Below the pieces are notes generated by a model. That model was given only the letters and a program-made list of their open reading frames with translations, was not told the DNA's origin and searched no databases. Below, piece by piece: positions 43,856-52,910 of a stretch of 64,000 nt of DNA (position 1 is its first letter; each line of letters begins with the position of its first letter). Location of the stretch: assembly GCA_902167985.1 (NCBI GenBank), contig CABHNZ010000003.1:62001-126000 (forward strand), written 5' to 3'. A program made the translations under genes and the position numbers. This DNA is from Shinella sp. UYSO24. Lineage in GTDB: Bacteria > Pseudomonadota > Alphaproteobacteria > Rhizobiales > Rhizobiaceae.

Positions 43856-44721
43856 CAGACGGCCTCCTTTTCGAAACTGTCCTGCCATCGAGTGAAAGGC
43901 GCGCTGATCGCCACCAGCAATCCATCCGATAATTTGCCGATCAACGCAAAGACAAGGATGGCCGCCACGATCTGATCCGGTTTCCCGAGCTGCTGGCCAT
44001 CCACGAGCAGATAGCCGAGCCCCTCGGACGCGCCCATGAACTCTGCCGCCACGACAAACATCCACCCCAGTCCCAGACCGGTTCGCAAGGACACGACCAG
44101 CGCCGGCAGAATGGCCGGCAACAGGATGCGCCGGATCAGCGCGGGACCCGACAGCCGGAATATCCGCCCGACCTCGACGATCTTGCGATCGACGGAAAGG
44201 AGAGCGGACGAGACGCCGAGATAGACGGGAAAGAAGACGCCGGTGGCGATCAGGATGACCTTCGACGCTTCGAAAATGCCGAACCAGAGGATGAAGAGAG
44301 GCACCCAGGCAATCGACGGAATGGCCCGCAGGGCCTGCAATGTCGGATCAACGAGATCGCGGGCAAGCCGGACATAACCGGTGACACCACCGAGAATGAT
44401 GCCCGCCGCAGCCCCCGCCAGAAAGCCGAACAGGACACGCAATGTCGTTGCGCCAACATGCTGGAAAAGCTCGCCGCTCGCGCTCAGCTGCCACAGCGTC
44501 GACAGGATACGGGACGGCGGCGGCACAAGCCGGCCCGTCGCAAGACCGGACGATACCGCGACCTGCCACAGTACAAATCCACCCAGCGGCAAGAGGACAG
44601 CCAGAACGGACCGGCGCAACCATGCGGGCAGTATCGTTCGCCGCCTGCTCGTTTGCCCTTCAATCCGGCCGCGCCGCCTGTTGTCGGAGAACTGTCCTGC
44701 GGGAACGTCGCTCATTGTCAC
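43855..44721 (-). CDS. Taurine/sulfonate-type ABC transporter permease (second system)
   Basis: 288 residues with six helices. An N-terminal Arg-rich cytoplasmic segment (RRRGRIEGQTSRRRT) precedes VLAVLLPLGGFVLWQVAV. The EAA loop is EVGRIFRLSGPALIRRILLP, and LRAIPSIAWVPLFILWFGIF is typical of SsuC/TauC. The start may be the first or third codon (44721 or 44715). Lies 12 bp after the binding-protein gene. Confidence 0.9.
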   Translation of the reverse strand: MTMSDVPAGQFSDNRRRGRIEGQTSRRRTILPAWLRRSVLAVLLPLGGFVLWQVAVSSGLATGRLVPPPSRILSTLWQLSASGELFQHVGATTLRVLFGFLAGAAAGIILGGVTGYVRLARDLVDPTLQALRAIPSIAWVPLFILWFGIFEASKVILIATGVFFPVYLGVSSALLSVDRKIVEVGRIFRLSGPALIRRILLPAILPALVVSLRTGLGLGWMFVVAAEFMGASEGLGYLLVDGQQLGKPDQIVAAILVFALIGKLSDGLLVAISAPFTRWQDSFEKEAV

Positions 44722-44733
44722 GAAATCAGCCCG

Positions 44734-45705
44734 TTACTGCACAAGCGCATCGCTGAAACTCGGATCGATCAGACCATCAGTGGTCTTTGCAATGTCCACA
44801 TCAGCCGGCAGGACACCAGCCTGCTGGAGGGCGAGGCCAGCCTTGACGATCGTCTCGCGCTGCTCGGCGCCGATCCGCGAATGTGTGAGGTCGGTACGTT
44901 CCAGCTGTTTCGAGATCACCGCATCCGGCAGCTTCGTTGCCTCTATCAGCGTTTCCTTCAGAAGCTTCGGATCCGCCAGCGCCTGCTTGCGGGCAATTTC
45001 ATAAACGGAGAGAACACGGCGGACGAGATCAGGATGCTCCTTGGCAAAGGTCTCCGTGGTGTTGAGCACACCCCAGGTGTTGTTCTCGGCCTTGCGATAG
45101 AAGAGCCGCGCGCCATCTTCCACCTCGGCTGCCGCCATGATCGGGTCAAGCCCGGCCCAGGCATCCACATCACCGCGAGTGAGCGCCAGCCGGCCATCGG
45201 CATGCTGCAACAGGACGAACTTGACATCCCCCTCCTTCAGGCCGGCATCGGCCAAGGCACGGACGAGGAAAATATGAGGGTCAGTGCCACGCGTGACGGC
45301 GACCGATTTGCCCTTGAGATCGGCAACCGACTTGATCGACGACCCCTTGGCCGTCACAAGCGCCGTCCATTCCGGCCTGGAATAGACATAGATGGACTTG
45401 ATCGGATTGCCATTCACCTTGGCGATCAGTGCGGCTGCACCCGCCGTCGAGCCAAAATCGATCGATCCGGCGTTGAGGAATTCGAGCGCCTTGTTCGACC
45501 CGGCGGACTGCACCCAGCGGATCGAAATCCCATCCTTCTTGAATTCCTTTTCGAGAAGGCCTTCCTTTTTCAGGAGCAGGCTGACGGGATTGTAGGTGGC
45601 CCAATCGATACGGATTTCCGAAACCTCGGCCGCCGAAGCGGCGGCTGCGCTCCATCCGAATGCCATCCCCGCCATGACGGCGATCCGCAATATCAAGCGC
45701 TTCAT
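44734..45705 (-). CDS. Sulfonate/sulfate-ester-type ABC substrate-binding protein (second system)
   Basis: 323 residues with signal peptide ending at ASAAEV. It is a type 2 periplasmic receptor of the SsuA/AtsR/TauA group: IRIDWATYNPVSLLLKKEG, NAGSIDFGSTAGAAALIAKV, KSVAVTRGTDPHIFLV and VDAWAGLDPIMAAAE. It differs from the SsuA at 38804 in its ligand loops, so it probably binds another organosulfur compound such as taurine, an aryl sulfonate or a sulfate ester. First gene of the minus-strand second importer. Confidence 0.87.
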   Translation of the reverse strand: MKRLILRIAVMAGMAFGWSAAAASAAEVSEIRIDWATYNPVSLLLKKEGLLEKEFKKDGISIRWVQSAGSNKALEFLNAGSIDFGSTAGAAALIAKVNGNPIKSIYVYSRPEWTALVTAKGSSIKSVADLKGKSVAVTRGTDPHIFLVRALADAGLKEGDVKFVLLQHADGRLALTRGDVDAWAGLDPIMAAAEVEDGARLFYRKAENNTWGVLNTTETFAKEHPDLVRRVLSVYEIARKQALADPKLLKETLIEATKLPDAVISKQLERTDLTHSRIGAEQRETIVKAGLALQQAGVLPADVDIAKTTDGLIDPSFSDALVQ

Positions 45706-45868
45706 CTTGCCTCTCCAGCATCCCTGTGATCTGGCTTAAGGTTAAGACCACCGCCGGCCGGTTGATAAGCAAAGAACGTTTATTCTCGACATTTTCGATA
45801 GAATAATATCATTGCGCGAGACCCCGACCTGGCTGGTTGCAAGGTCGCAGGGAGAAAGGTTCGGCGCG

Positions 45869-47301
45869 GTGAACACTGCCAGTATATCTTCAGAAAACCC
45901 GGTTCAGGCCGGGCGGCGGGTCGCCATCATCGGCGGCGGCTTTACCGGCGCAGCGTGGCCTATCATCTGGCCCATGGTGCGAACTCGCCGGACAGTATCA
46001 CCATATTCGAGCCCCGGTCCCATATCGGCAAGGGCCTTGCCTATGATACGGCTGATCCCGCCCATCGCATCAATGTACCGGCAGGGCGAATGAGCCTGCT
46101 TCCGCAGCAGCCGGATCATTTCCTCGACTGGATAATACAGCATGACGCAACGGCCGGCGATCCACGCGCATGATGGCCGATGGAAGCCTTTTTCCGCGCA
46201 GACATGTTTTTGGCGACTATATCCATTCCAACGTCTCGCAGTCGCTGCGCGAGGGCAAAATCACGCATGTCCGATCCGCTGTGGTGCAGGTGGAAAAGGC
46301 GGGGAACCGTTGGCAGATAACGGATGGCAACGGAGATGCCACAGAGGCGGATATCCTCGTGATCGCCACCTCGCATCCCTCGCCGGTTGCACCCTCCCGG
46401 CTTGCAACGGCATTTGCCGGGCATCCCCGGTTCATCGCCGATGCGACCAAGCCCGATGCCCTAGCGGCCATAGGCGAACATGATCGCGTGCTTCTCGTCG
46501 GTAACGGGCTGACGGCTGCAGATGTGGTCGCGTCGCTGACGATCCGGGGCCACCGGGGACCGATCCTCGCCCTCTCGCGCCGTGGGCTTCGATCCCGTGG
46601 CCACGCATTGGCGACACAGGAGCCTATGGCGACTTCCTCTCGCGCCGGCGAAAACCGCGTCTGAACTGCTGCGCCGTGTCCGCATGACGGTTGCCGCGGC
46701 AAAGGCAGACGGCCTCACATGGCACGCCGTTCTCGATCAGGTCCGCACCCAGGGCAGAGGCATATGGCAAAGCCTGCCTCTTCGCGAAAGACAGCGGATC
46801 GTCAGGCATTTGCGCGTCTACTGGGACGTACACCGTTTCCGCATCGCTCCACAGGTGGAGCAGGCACTGGATGACGCGATCGCCGAGGGGCGGCTTCACA
46901 TCATCGCCGCTTCGATCCTCGATGCACATAGGAATGGCGATCTACTGGAAGTAGCCTATCGGCCACGCCGCGAGGCAGCGCAGACCCGGCAGTTCGATGC
47001 AGTCGTGGTGACGACCGGGCCGGCGCATGGTGCAATCCTGTCGAGCCAGAGCTGGCTATCACAGATGGCGAAAGCCGGACGTCTTGCGATGGATCCGACA
47101 AGGCTTGGCTTTGCCTGCAACGGGGCCGCACAGGCGCTCGACAGTCACGGAAACCCGGACCCGAGCCTGCTGATTGCAGGCCCGCTTGCACGGGGACATT
47201 TCGGCGAACTTATGGGCTTCCCTCAAGTCAGTGAACATGCCGAACTCGTTGCTTGCTCGGTCAGCGAGGCGCTCGCAGCCATCGCCATACCGACCGCCTG
47301 A
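45869..47301 (+). pseudogene. FAD/NAD(P)-binding oxidoreductase-like protein, four frameshifts
   Basis: About 478 residues after repair. A GTG start at 45869 with GGAGAAAGG upstream gives VNTASISSENPVQAGRR followed by the FAD motif VAIIGGGFTGA. Single bases appear missing near 45954 (to VAYHLAHGANSPDSITIFEP), 46168 (to MMADGSLFPRRHVFGDYI), 46623 (to YGDFLS) and 46640 (to APAKTASELLRRV). The second nucleotide-binding region is VLLVGNGLTAADVVASL. It belongs to the NAD_binding_9-type flavoproteins, often linked to sulfur or iron metabolism. Four breaks in one gene is the highest density in the window. Confidence 0.72.
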
Positions 47302-47312
47302 AACGGAGAGCG

Positions 47313-47346
47313 GCCAATACGGAGGGCAGACGCCCTCCGTATTGGC
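47313..47346. terminator. Long perfect hairpin between convergent genes
   Basis: GCCAATACGGAGGGC and GCCCTCCGTATTGGC form a perfect 15-bp stem with an AGAC loop, between the flavoprotein and the iron-binding-protein gene. No T-run on either strand; a bidirectional terminator or mRNA 3'-end hairpin. Confidence 0.65.
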
Positions 47347-47369
47347 AACGAGCTGTTACCAGCGCAACA

Positions 47370-48290
47370 TCAGCTCCTGAACTGCGCTTCCAGCTGGTCG
47401 AGCAGGTTGAAAGCCGTCAGAACATTGCCGAACAGATAGTCGGCAGACGGCAGTTCGATCTTCTTGCCCTTGAGGCTGGCGAAAGTGGGGAGTGCCTTGA
47501 CTTTCTCGGTCATCGCGCCCGGGCCCATGGCGCCGGTATCTTCAAGAAGAAGAATATAGTCCGCCTCCAGCAGATCCAGCCTTTCGAGGCTGATGTTGAT
47601 GAAGCCGTCATTGCCGGTCTTGTCCTGCTGCGCCGGCGCCGTGAAGCCGACATCCTTCAGCACGCTCCATGTAAACGACGTATCCTGCAGCATGTAACGG
47701 ATAAGATTGGTGCGGACACGCGCGATCGTTGCCGTACCGGGCTTGTCGCCCAGCGACTGGCGCACCGCCTTCACCCGTTCCTGATACTGGCCAAGCAGAT
47801 CCGTGGCCTCACTTTCGCGGCCGGCAACGGCGGCGATCGTCTTCAGCGTCGCCTGCCACTCGGGCGGCTTCACGTCGATCAGGACGGTCGGGGCAATCTG
47901 GCTGTAGCGATCATACATGCCCTTGAGATCAGGAATGTCGTCATTGCTCATGATGATGAGGTCGGGCTCGAGCGCCAGCACCGCTTCGAAATTCGGCTCC
48001 TGCGACGAGCCGATATAGCCGATATCGGACGGCAGCCGTTCACCGACGCCCTTGGCGAAACCACCGGTGAAGCTCGGACGCGACGCGCCGACCGGCTTGA
48101 TGCCGAGGGCGACGGTTGGCTGCAACACGTCATCGCCGTCCGTCACGACGATGCGCTTGGCGTCTGCGGGGATTTCGACCGTGCCGAAAACATCCTTGAT
48201 ACTGCGCTTTTCCTGCGAGAATGCCGGTGTGATCGTGGCCATCAGGATCGAGGCTGCGATCATCTCGCGGCGCGTAAGGTGAAGAGACAT
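47370..48290 (-). CDS. Iron-siderophore ABC transporter substrate-binding protein (FecB/FhuD type)
   Basis: 306-residue type III periplasmic receptor. The twin-arginine-like signal LTRREMIAASILMATITPAF ends before SQEKR. Cluster features: VEIPADAKRIVVTDGDDVL, YIGSSQEPNFEAVLALEPDLII and the rigid helix MYDRYSQIAPTVLIDV. Last gene of a four-gene iron importer, overlapping the ATPase gene. It most resembles ferric-citrate or hydroxamate-siderophore receptors; heme or cobalamin receptors are less likely. No TonB-dependent receptor is in view. Confidence 0.88.
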   Translation of the reverse strand: MSLHLTRREMIAASILMATITPAFSQEKRSIKDVFGTVEIPADAKRIVVTDGDDVLQPTVALGIKPVGASRPSFTGGFAKGVGERLPSDIGYIGSSQEPNFEAVLALEPDLIIMSNDDIPDLKGMYDRYSQIAPTVLIDVKPPEWQATLKTIAAVAGRESEATDLLGQYQERVKAVRQSLGDKPGTATIARVRTNLIRYMLQDTSFTWSVLKDVGFTAPAQQDKTGNDGFINISLERLDLLEADYILLLEDTGAMGPGAMTEKVKALPTFASLKGKKIELPSADYLFGNVLTAFNLLDQLEAQFRS

Positions 48291-49123
48291 CAGGCTTGTC
48301 CTCTCGTCTTGGCTTTGTGGTTTGTGTCATGAAGGCCGCGCGAAACGACCAGTGGCGTGCCGAAGACCGGATCGGCAATGATGACGCTGTCGAGGCCGAA
48401 CACGTCCGAAACGAGTGCCTCGGTCACGATATCCTGCGGCCGTCCCTCGGCTATGGCCCGCCCGCCACGCATGGCGATCATATGGGTTGCATGCCGGCAG
48501 GCCTGATTGAGATCGTGAAGCACGGCAGCAATCGTATAGCCCCGCTCGCGGTTGAGCTTTTCGAGGAGCAGCATCAGCTCCATCTGGTGGGCGATATCGA
48601 GAAAGGTCGTCGGCTCATCCAGAAGAAGGAGCGGCGTCTCCTGTGCCAGCACAAGCGCGATCCATGCCCTCTGGCGCTGGCCTCCGGAAAGCTCGCTGAC
48701 CCGGCGGCCGGCAAGGTCGTTCATGCCTGTGGCCTCGATCGCGGCCGCAACAGCCTCCTCGTCGGCCCGGCTCCATTGGCGCAGGATGTTCTGATGCGGA
48801 TAGCGGCCGCAGGCAACCAGTTCGGTGACGGTGATGCCATCCGGCGCGATCGAACTCTGCGGCATCAAGCCCACCCGCCGGGCAAACTCCTTCGCAGGGA
48901 TGGTTGAAATCGCCCGACCATCCAGAAGCACGGCGCCACGCCCGGGATCGAGCAGCCGGGACAGCGCCTGAAGCAGCGTGGACTTGCCGCAGGCATTCGG
49001 CCCGACGATGGCCGTGAAGGAGCCGGGCGGAACAGTGACTGTCAGATCATCGGCAATGACGGTCTTGCCGTAGGAAAGCTGAACGGCGTCTGCCTTCAGG
49101 CCGGGTGCAATTGCAGGCGTCAC
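48290..49123 (-). CDS. Iron-siderophore ABC transporter ATP-binding protein (FecE/FepC type)
   Basis: 277 residues. Walker A GPNACGKST, signature [20 protein letters not shown] and Walker B LLLLDEPTTFLD are almost invariant in FepC/FecE/FhuC. H-loop VLHDLNQA follows. Overlaps the permease gene by four bases and the binding-protein gene by one. Powers uptake through the two permeases encoded upstream. Confidence 0.93.
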   Translation of the reverse strand: MTPAIAPGLKADAVQLSYGKTVIADDLTVTVPPGSFTAIVGPNACGKSTLLQALSRLLDPGRGAVLLDGRAISTIPAKEFARRVGLMPQSSIAPDGITVTELVACGRYPHQNILRQWSRADEEAVAAAIEATGMNDLAGRRVSELSGGQRQRAWIALVLAQETPLLLLDEPTTFLDIAHQMELMLLLEKLNRERGYTIAAVLHDLNQACRHATHMIAMRGGRAIAEGRPQDIVTEALVSDVFGLDSVIIADPVFGTPLVVSRGLHDTNHKAKTRGQA

Positions 49124-50175
49124 GCGCGACGTGCCTCCTTGACGATCAACCAGATAAAATAAGCACCGCCGATGCAGAGCGTCACGACGCCGACAGGCAA
49201 TTGCAGCGGAGCAAAGGCATGCTGGGCGATGAAATCGGCAGCCGAGAGCAGCACCGCGCCGGTTGCCATGGAAAGCGCGATCGATGTGCCTGCCGTACGG
49301 CTGAAGACATGCGCGATCTGCGGCGCGGCCAGAGCAATAAACGGAATGGGGCCGGCAACCGCGGTGACGAGGGCGGTTGCGACGACGGCCAGAACCATCA
49401 GTACCAGACGGACCTTTTCAACCCGCACGCCGAGCGCCTTGGCGCGGCTATCACCCATCTCCATCAGCCGCAGCGGCTTTGCCAGCATAAGCGAGAGAAT
49501 GGCAACGGGGATGGCAAGCCACAGGAGCAGCGAAAGCTGCTCGCCATTCATCTTGGCCAGCGAGCCCATGCCCCAGGTATTGGCCGCCATGGCGGTCGAA
49601 AGCGTCGATTTGAGCAGGATCCAGTGATTGGCCGCGGTCAGCATGGCGCTGACACCGATGCCAATGACGATCAGCTGGAAGCCCTGTATGCCCTTTTGCC
49701 ATGTCAGGAGGTAGACGACGAGCGCCGTCAACAGTCCCCCGGCGATGGCGCCACCGGCGAGCATGAGCCAGCTTCCGGCACCGAAAGTGATGACGAGGAT
49801 CGCACCCGTATAGGCGCCGGCATCGAAACCCACCACATCGGGACTGCCGAGCGGATTGCGGGTGATCGACTGGAAGACTGCCCCGCCGAGACCGAGCAGA
49901 GCGCCGAGCACGACCGCGCCGGCCGCCCGCGGCAGACGCCAATCCAGAACGACGAGCCGGGTGCGACGTTCGCCACCACCCGTCAGCACGCCCAGCACAT
50001 CGGCGACCGGAAGCCGCATCTGGCCGCTCGCCAGCGCGGCCGTGAGGATGGCAAGCGCAATAGCAAGAAGGATGCCGCCCGCAAAAAGAAGACGTTTATC
50101 GATCAGGAAACCGACCCGGCCACCAAACGCCCGCAGCGGGATGCGGCGTCGAACGAAAGACGGATGAAGGCTCAT
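49120..50175 (-). CDS. Iron-siderophore ABC transporter permease (FecD/FepG type)
   Basis: 351-residue FecCD-family permease with 9-10 predicted helices. The segment GAVVLGALLGLGGAVFQSITRNPLGSPDVVGFDAGAY is the family signature, shown here only in part: QSITRNPLGSPDVVG. The C-terminal GPIPFIALAAPQIAH is also typical. Overlaps both neighbours by four bases. Forms a heterodimeric pore with the next gene product. Confidence 0.93.
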   Translation of the reverse strand: MSLHPSFVRRRIPLRAFGGRVGFLIDKRLLFAGGILLAIALAILTAALASGQMRLPVADVLGVLTGGGERRTRLVVLDWRLPRAAGAVVLGALLGLGGAVFQSITRNPLGSPDVVGFDAGAYTGAILVITFGAGSWLMLAGGAIAGGLLTALVVYLLTWQKGIQGFQLIVIGIGVSAMLTAANHWILLKSTLSTAMAANTWGMGSLAKMNGEQLSLLLWLAIPVAILSLMLAKPLRLMEMGDSRAKALGVRVEKVRLVLMVLAVVATALVTAVAGPIPFIALAAPQIAHVFSRTAGTSIALSMATGAVLLSAADFIAQHAFAPLQLPVGVVTLCIGGAYFIWLIVKEARRA

Positions 50176-51227
50176 AGGGCACTGACCTTGCGGCTGCGAA
50201 CGAGCCAGATGAGAACGGGCGCTCCGACAAAAGCGGTAACGATCCCCACCTGGATCTCGGCAGGCCGCATGCTGAGGCGCCCGATGATATCGGCGCCGAG
50301 CAGCAGGATCGGGGCAAGGACGAGCGTGTAGGCAAAGATCCAGCGCTGGTCGTTTCCGGCAATCCAGCGCGCGGCATAGGGGACCATGAGACCGATGAAG
50401 CCAAGAGGGCCCGCCGCTGCCGTGGCGGCTCCGGTGAGCAGCATGACGGCAACGACGACCATGGCGCGCGTGCCGGCAAGGCCCGCGCCGAGCGCCCTCG
50501 CCTGATCGTCGCCGAGCGCAATGACGGTGAGCGCTGGTGCTGCGATAAGACCGATGACCGCGCCAAGAGCGATGAAGGGTGCCGTCACAATCAGGCTATC
50601 ATAGCCCGCAATGGCAAGCGAACCGACCTCCCAGTTGAGCATGTGATCGAACGTATTGGGGTCGAGGAAGATCAGCGCCGAGGTCAGCCCGCGCAATACC
50701 GAGCCGATGGCAACACCTGCAAGCGTCAGCCGCAAGGGAGTGGCGCCACTTCTGCCACCCATCGCCGCCGCATAGACGGCAACGGCTGCGAGCCCGGTCC
50801 CCGCAAAGGAGAACCAGATGAGCGACAGCGGATACACGATACCGAATATGCCGATCGCAACGACCATGGCGAAGGCCGCACCGGCATTGATGCCGAGAAT
50901 GCCCGGATCGGCAAGCGGATTGCGGGTCAGAGCCTGCATGAGCGCGCCCGACAGCGCAAAACCCACCCCTGCCAGCAGCCCGAGCAGCGTGCGCGGCATT
51001 CTGAGCGCGAAGATCGTCTCACTGTCTGCCGTCTGCTGTGGCATCAGAAGGGAGGAGAAGACATCGGCGAGAGGAATGTTGCGTGCGCCGATCGCGAGGC
51101 TCATTCCGACCATCAGGGCCAGAACGACAGCGGCCGCAAGAAGACCGGCAAGCCGACCCATCGTCCGGCTCGGGGCCGCGACAACCACGTCGTTTTCGGG
51201 GGCATATTCAATCGGGCCGGCGCTCAT
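50172..51227 (-). CDS. Iron-siderophore ABC transporter permease (FecC/FepD type)
   Basis: 351-residue FecCD-family permease and first gene of the importer operon. The signature ALMQALTRNPLADPGILG and GPLGFIGLMVPYAARW are both visible. A 40-residue cytoplasmic leader precedes helix 1. The 250-bp upstream region carries an FNR/FixK-type box and a TGACA/TGTCA palindrome, so the operon may respond to oxygen and/or iron. Confidence 0.93.
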   Translation of the reverse strand: MSAGPIEYAPENDVVVAAPSRTMGRLAGLLAAAVVLALMVGMSLAIGARNIPLADVFSSLLMPQQTADSETIFALRMPRTLLGLLAGVGFALSGALMQALTRNPLADPGILGINAGAAFAMVVAIGIFGIVYPLSLIWFSFAGTGLAAVAVYAAAMGGRSGATPLRLTLAGVAIGSVLRGLTSALIFLDPNTFDHMLNWEVGSLAIAGYDSLIVTAPFIALGAVIGLIAAPALTVIALGDDQARALGAGLAGTRAMVVVAVMLLTGAATAAAGPLGFIGLMVPYAARWIAGNDQRWIFAYTLVLAPILLLGADIIGRLSMRPAEIQVGIVTAFVGAPVLIWLVRSRKVSAL

Positions 51228-51276
51228 GAAAGCTATCGCTAGTCCTTCCTGAGATCGCCTCCCCTCGATCTAATGA

Positions 51277-51291
51277 TGACAAATAGTGTCA
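51277..51291. promoter_or_regulatory. TGACA-N5-TGTCA palindrome upstream of iron importer
   Basis: TGACAAATAGTGTCA, with perfect 5-bp arms, is 50 bp upstream of the first permease start. It could be a site for an iron or metal regulator (RirA, Irr, Fur/Mur) or another repressor; the consensus does not allow a choice. Confidence 0.4.
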
Positions 51292-51308
51292 CCTTTGAAC
51301 CAGCGGAT

Positions 51309-51322
51309 TTGATCTAAGTCAA
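51309..51322. promoter_or_regulatory. FNR/FixK-type anaerobox
   Basis: TTGATCTAAGTCAA fits TTGA-N6-TCAA, the FixK/FnrN consensus of rhizobia, with one mismatch to TTGAT-N4-ATCAA. Centred 88 bp upstream of the permease start. If it acts at -41.5, transcription would begin near 51274, over the TGACA palindrome. Confidence 0.5.
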
Positions 51323-51481
51323 CTGCAGGATGTAGCCTGAGCGATCACCAGAAAGTGATGGCCGGCACTAGATGAGAATGCGAGGCGCCGTAACGGAGCG
51401 AAAGCATGCGCTTTCGGCTATTCATTTGATGATGCTTGGATCTTTGGCTCGTTGGTCATGACCGCTTGCTCCCCGGAAAGC

Positions 51482-52225
51482 TCAGCCCTCTGCTGCCCTG
51501 TAGAAGCCCGCAACGATCAGGCTGCCCGCCGAGATGACGGTGACGACCTCCATCATGAGGCGAAAATGCCGGTCGCTCAGACGCAGGACAAACGGCTTGC
51601 TGGCGAATGTGCCGGCAAAAAGCGCCGCGCCGACGATCAGCCCGTACCCCATATTCTGCAATGACAGCGCACCGAACTGGTTGAAGGCGATGATCTTGGC
51701 AAGCTGCACCGCCATGGAGGCCGCGGCCTCGGTGGCGATGAATGCGCCGCGCACCAGACCATAGCCGAGGAAGGCAGGCACGCTGAGCGGGCCGGTGGAG
51801 AGAAACATCCCGGTCAAGAAGCCGACGCCGACGCCCCATATGGCGAGATGGGCAAGCGTGAGCTTCCGCTGATACGCGTCGAGAAGACGACGAACGGGCA
51901 GAAGAACAAGGATGAAGATGCCAAGCGCGGCATCCGCCCATCCAGCGGGGATGGCAAGCAGGACATAGGCTCCAGCAATGGCGGCCGGAATGCCGGCCAG
52001 CGCATACACGCCGGCAGCCCTGAGATCGACAGCTCGCCACCATGCCAGAACACGCGCGAAATTGCCCAGAAGCCCCGCAACGGCCATGATCGGAACAGCG
52101 TGTTGCGCGCCGAAAATCGGCACAAGAAAGGGAAGCACGATAATGCTGGCCCCGGTACCGATAATGCCGCTCAGTCCGCCCGCGACGACGCCCACCAGCA
52201 GAAGCAACATCCACTCGGCCATCAT
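51482..52225 (-). CDS. TauE/SafE-family sulfite/anion exporter
   Basis: 247-residue membrane protein with about eight helices. The duplicated TauE/SafE motif is seen at the start (GGLSGIIGTGASIIVLPFL) and in the second half (GFLTGMFLSTGPLSVPAFLGY). Family members export sulfite, sulfoacetate or other organic acids. It is the last gene of the COG4091-CitMHS-OtnK-OtnC operon, 34 bp after otnC. Whether it exports sulfite from a sulfonated substrate or another anion cannot be decided here. Confidence 0.87.
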   Translation of the reverse strand: MMAEWMLLLLVGVVAGGLSGIIGTGASIIVLPFLVPIFGAQHAVPIMAVAGLLGNFARVLAWWRAVDLRAAGVYALAGIPAAIAGAYVLLAIPAGWADAALGIFILVLLPVRRLLDAYQRKLTLAHLAIWGVGVGFLTGMFLSTGPLSVPAFLGYGLVRGAFIATEAAASMAVQLAKIIAFNQFGALSLQNMGYGLIVGAALFAGTFASKPFVLRLSDRHFRLMMEVVTVISAGSLIVAGFYRAAEG

Positions 52226-52259
52226 GCAGGGCGGCCCGAAAGAACTCCGATCATGTACA

Positions 52260-52910
52260 TCAGCTCGGAAATGCCCTGTTCAGGTCGCCCACCTCCTCGC
52301 ATGTCAGCGGGGACGCCTTCCGGTTTCCGACAAGGAAGAAGATTTTTGCGGTTTCCTCCAGCTCCTCATAGGCCTGAACGGCGGCCGAGAGCGTTTTTCC
52401 CGCAACGATCGGCCCGTGATTGGCCAGAAGCATCGCCCGATGATCCCTTGCATGAGCGCGGACAGCTTCGGCCAGCTTGCGGTCTCCGGGCCTGAAATAC
52501 GGCACGAGAGGCAGGGGGCCGACACGCATCACATGATAGCCCGTCAACGGCGGAAGCACGTTCGTTGTGTCTTCGTGGCAGAGGCAGGACACGGCGACTG
52601 CATGGGTCGAATGCAGGTGGACGATCGCCTGAGCCTCGGGCCGCTCCTCATAGACGGCAAGGTGAAAGAATGCCTCCTTCGACGGCGGATCGCCGGAGAG
52701 ATGCGTGCCGTTGGGGTCGACCTTCGATATCTGCGGGGGCGTGAGAAAGCCAAGCGAGGAATTGGTCGGCGTAACGAGGATCGCGCCATCGCTCAAGCGC
52801 ACGGAGAGGTTTCCGGCGCTGCCATGCGCAAGCCCTCTTGTATAGAGAAGGCGGCCGTATTCGACGATCTCAAGACGCAGCGCCTCTTCCCTGGCGTCGA
52901 TATCAGCCAT
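52260..52910 (-). CDS. otnC: Class II aldolase/decarboxylase, 3-oxo-tetronate 4-phosphate decarboxylase type
   Basis: 216-residue zinc-dependent aldolase-fold enzyme. Start at 52910 overlaps the kinase gene by 8 bp. Metal ligands are visible in HLHSTH and in LLANHGPI; the acid is in PSKEAFF and the phosphate-binding segment is AHGSAGNLSVRL. OtnC decarboxylates 3-oxo-tetronate 4-phosphate to dihydroxyacetone phosphate after phosphorylation by OtnK. The tight pairing with otnK supports this call; other DUF1537-linked aldolases are alternatives. Confidence 0.87.
   Translation of the reverse strand: MADIDAREEALRLEIVEYGRLLYTRGLAHGSAGNLSVRLSDGAILVTPTNSSLGFLTPPQISKVDPNGTHLSGDPPSKEAFFHLAVYEERPEAQAIVHLHSTHAVAVSCLCHEDTTNVLPPLTGYHVMRVGPLPLVPYFRPGDRKLAEAVRAHARDHRAMLLANHGPIVAGKTLSAAVQAYEELEETAKIFFLVGNRKASPLTCEEVGDLNRAFPS

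Noticed and set aside
49105..50331. 408-codon plus-strand open frame
   Set aside because: Antisense to the FecCD permeases; not supported by motifs.
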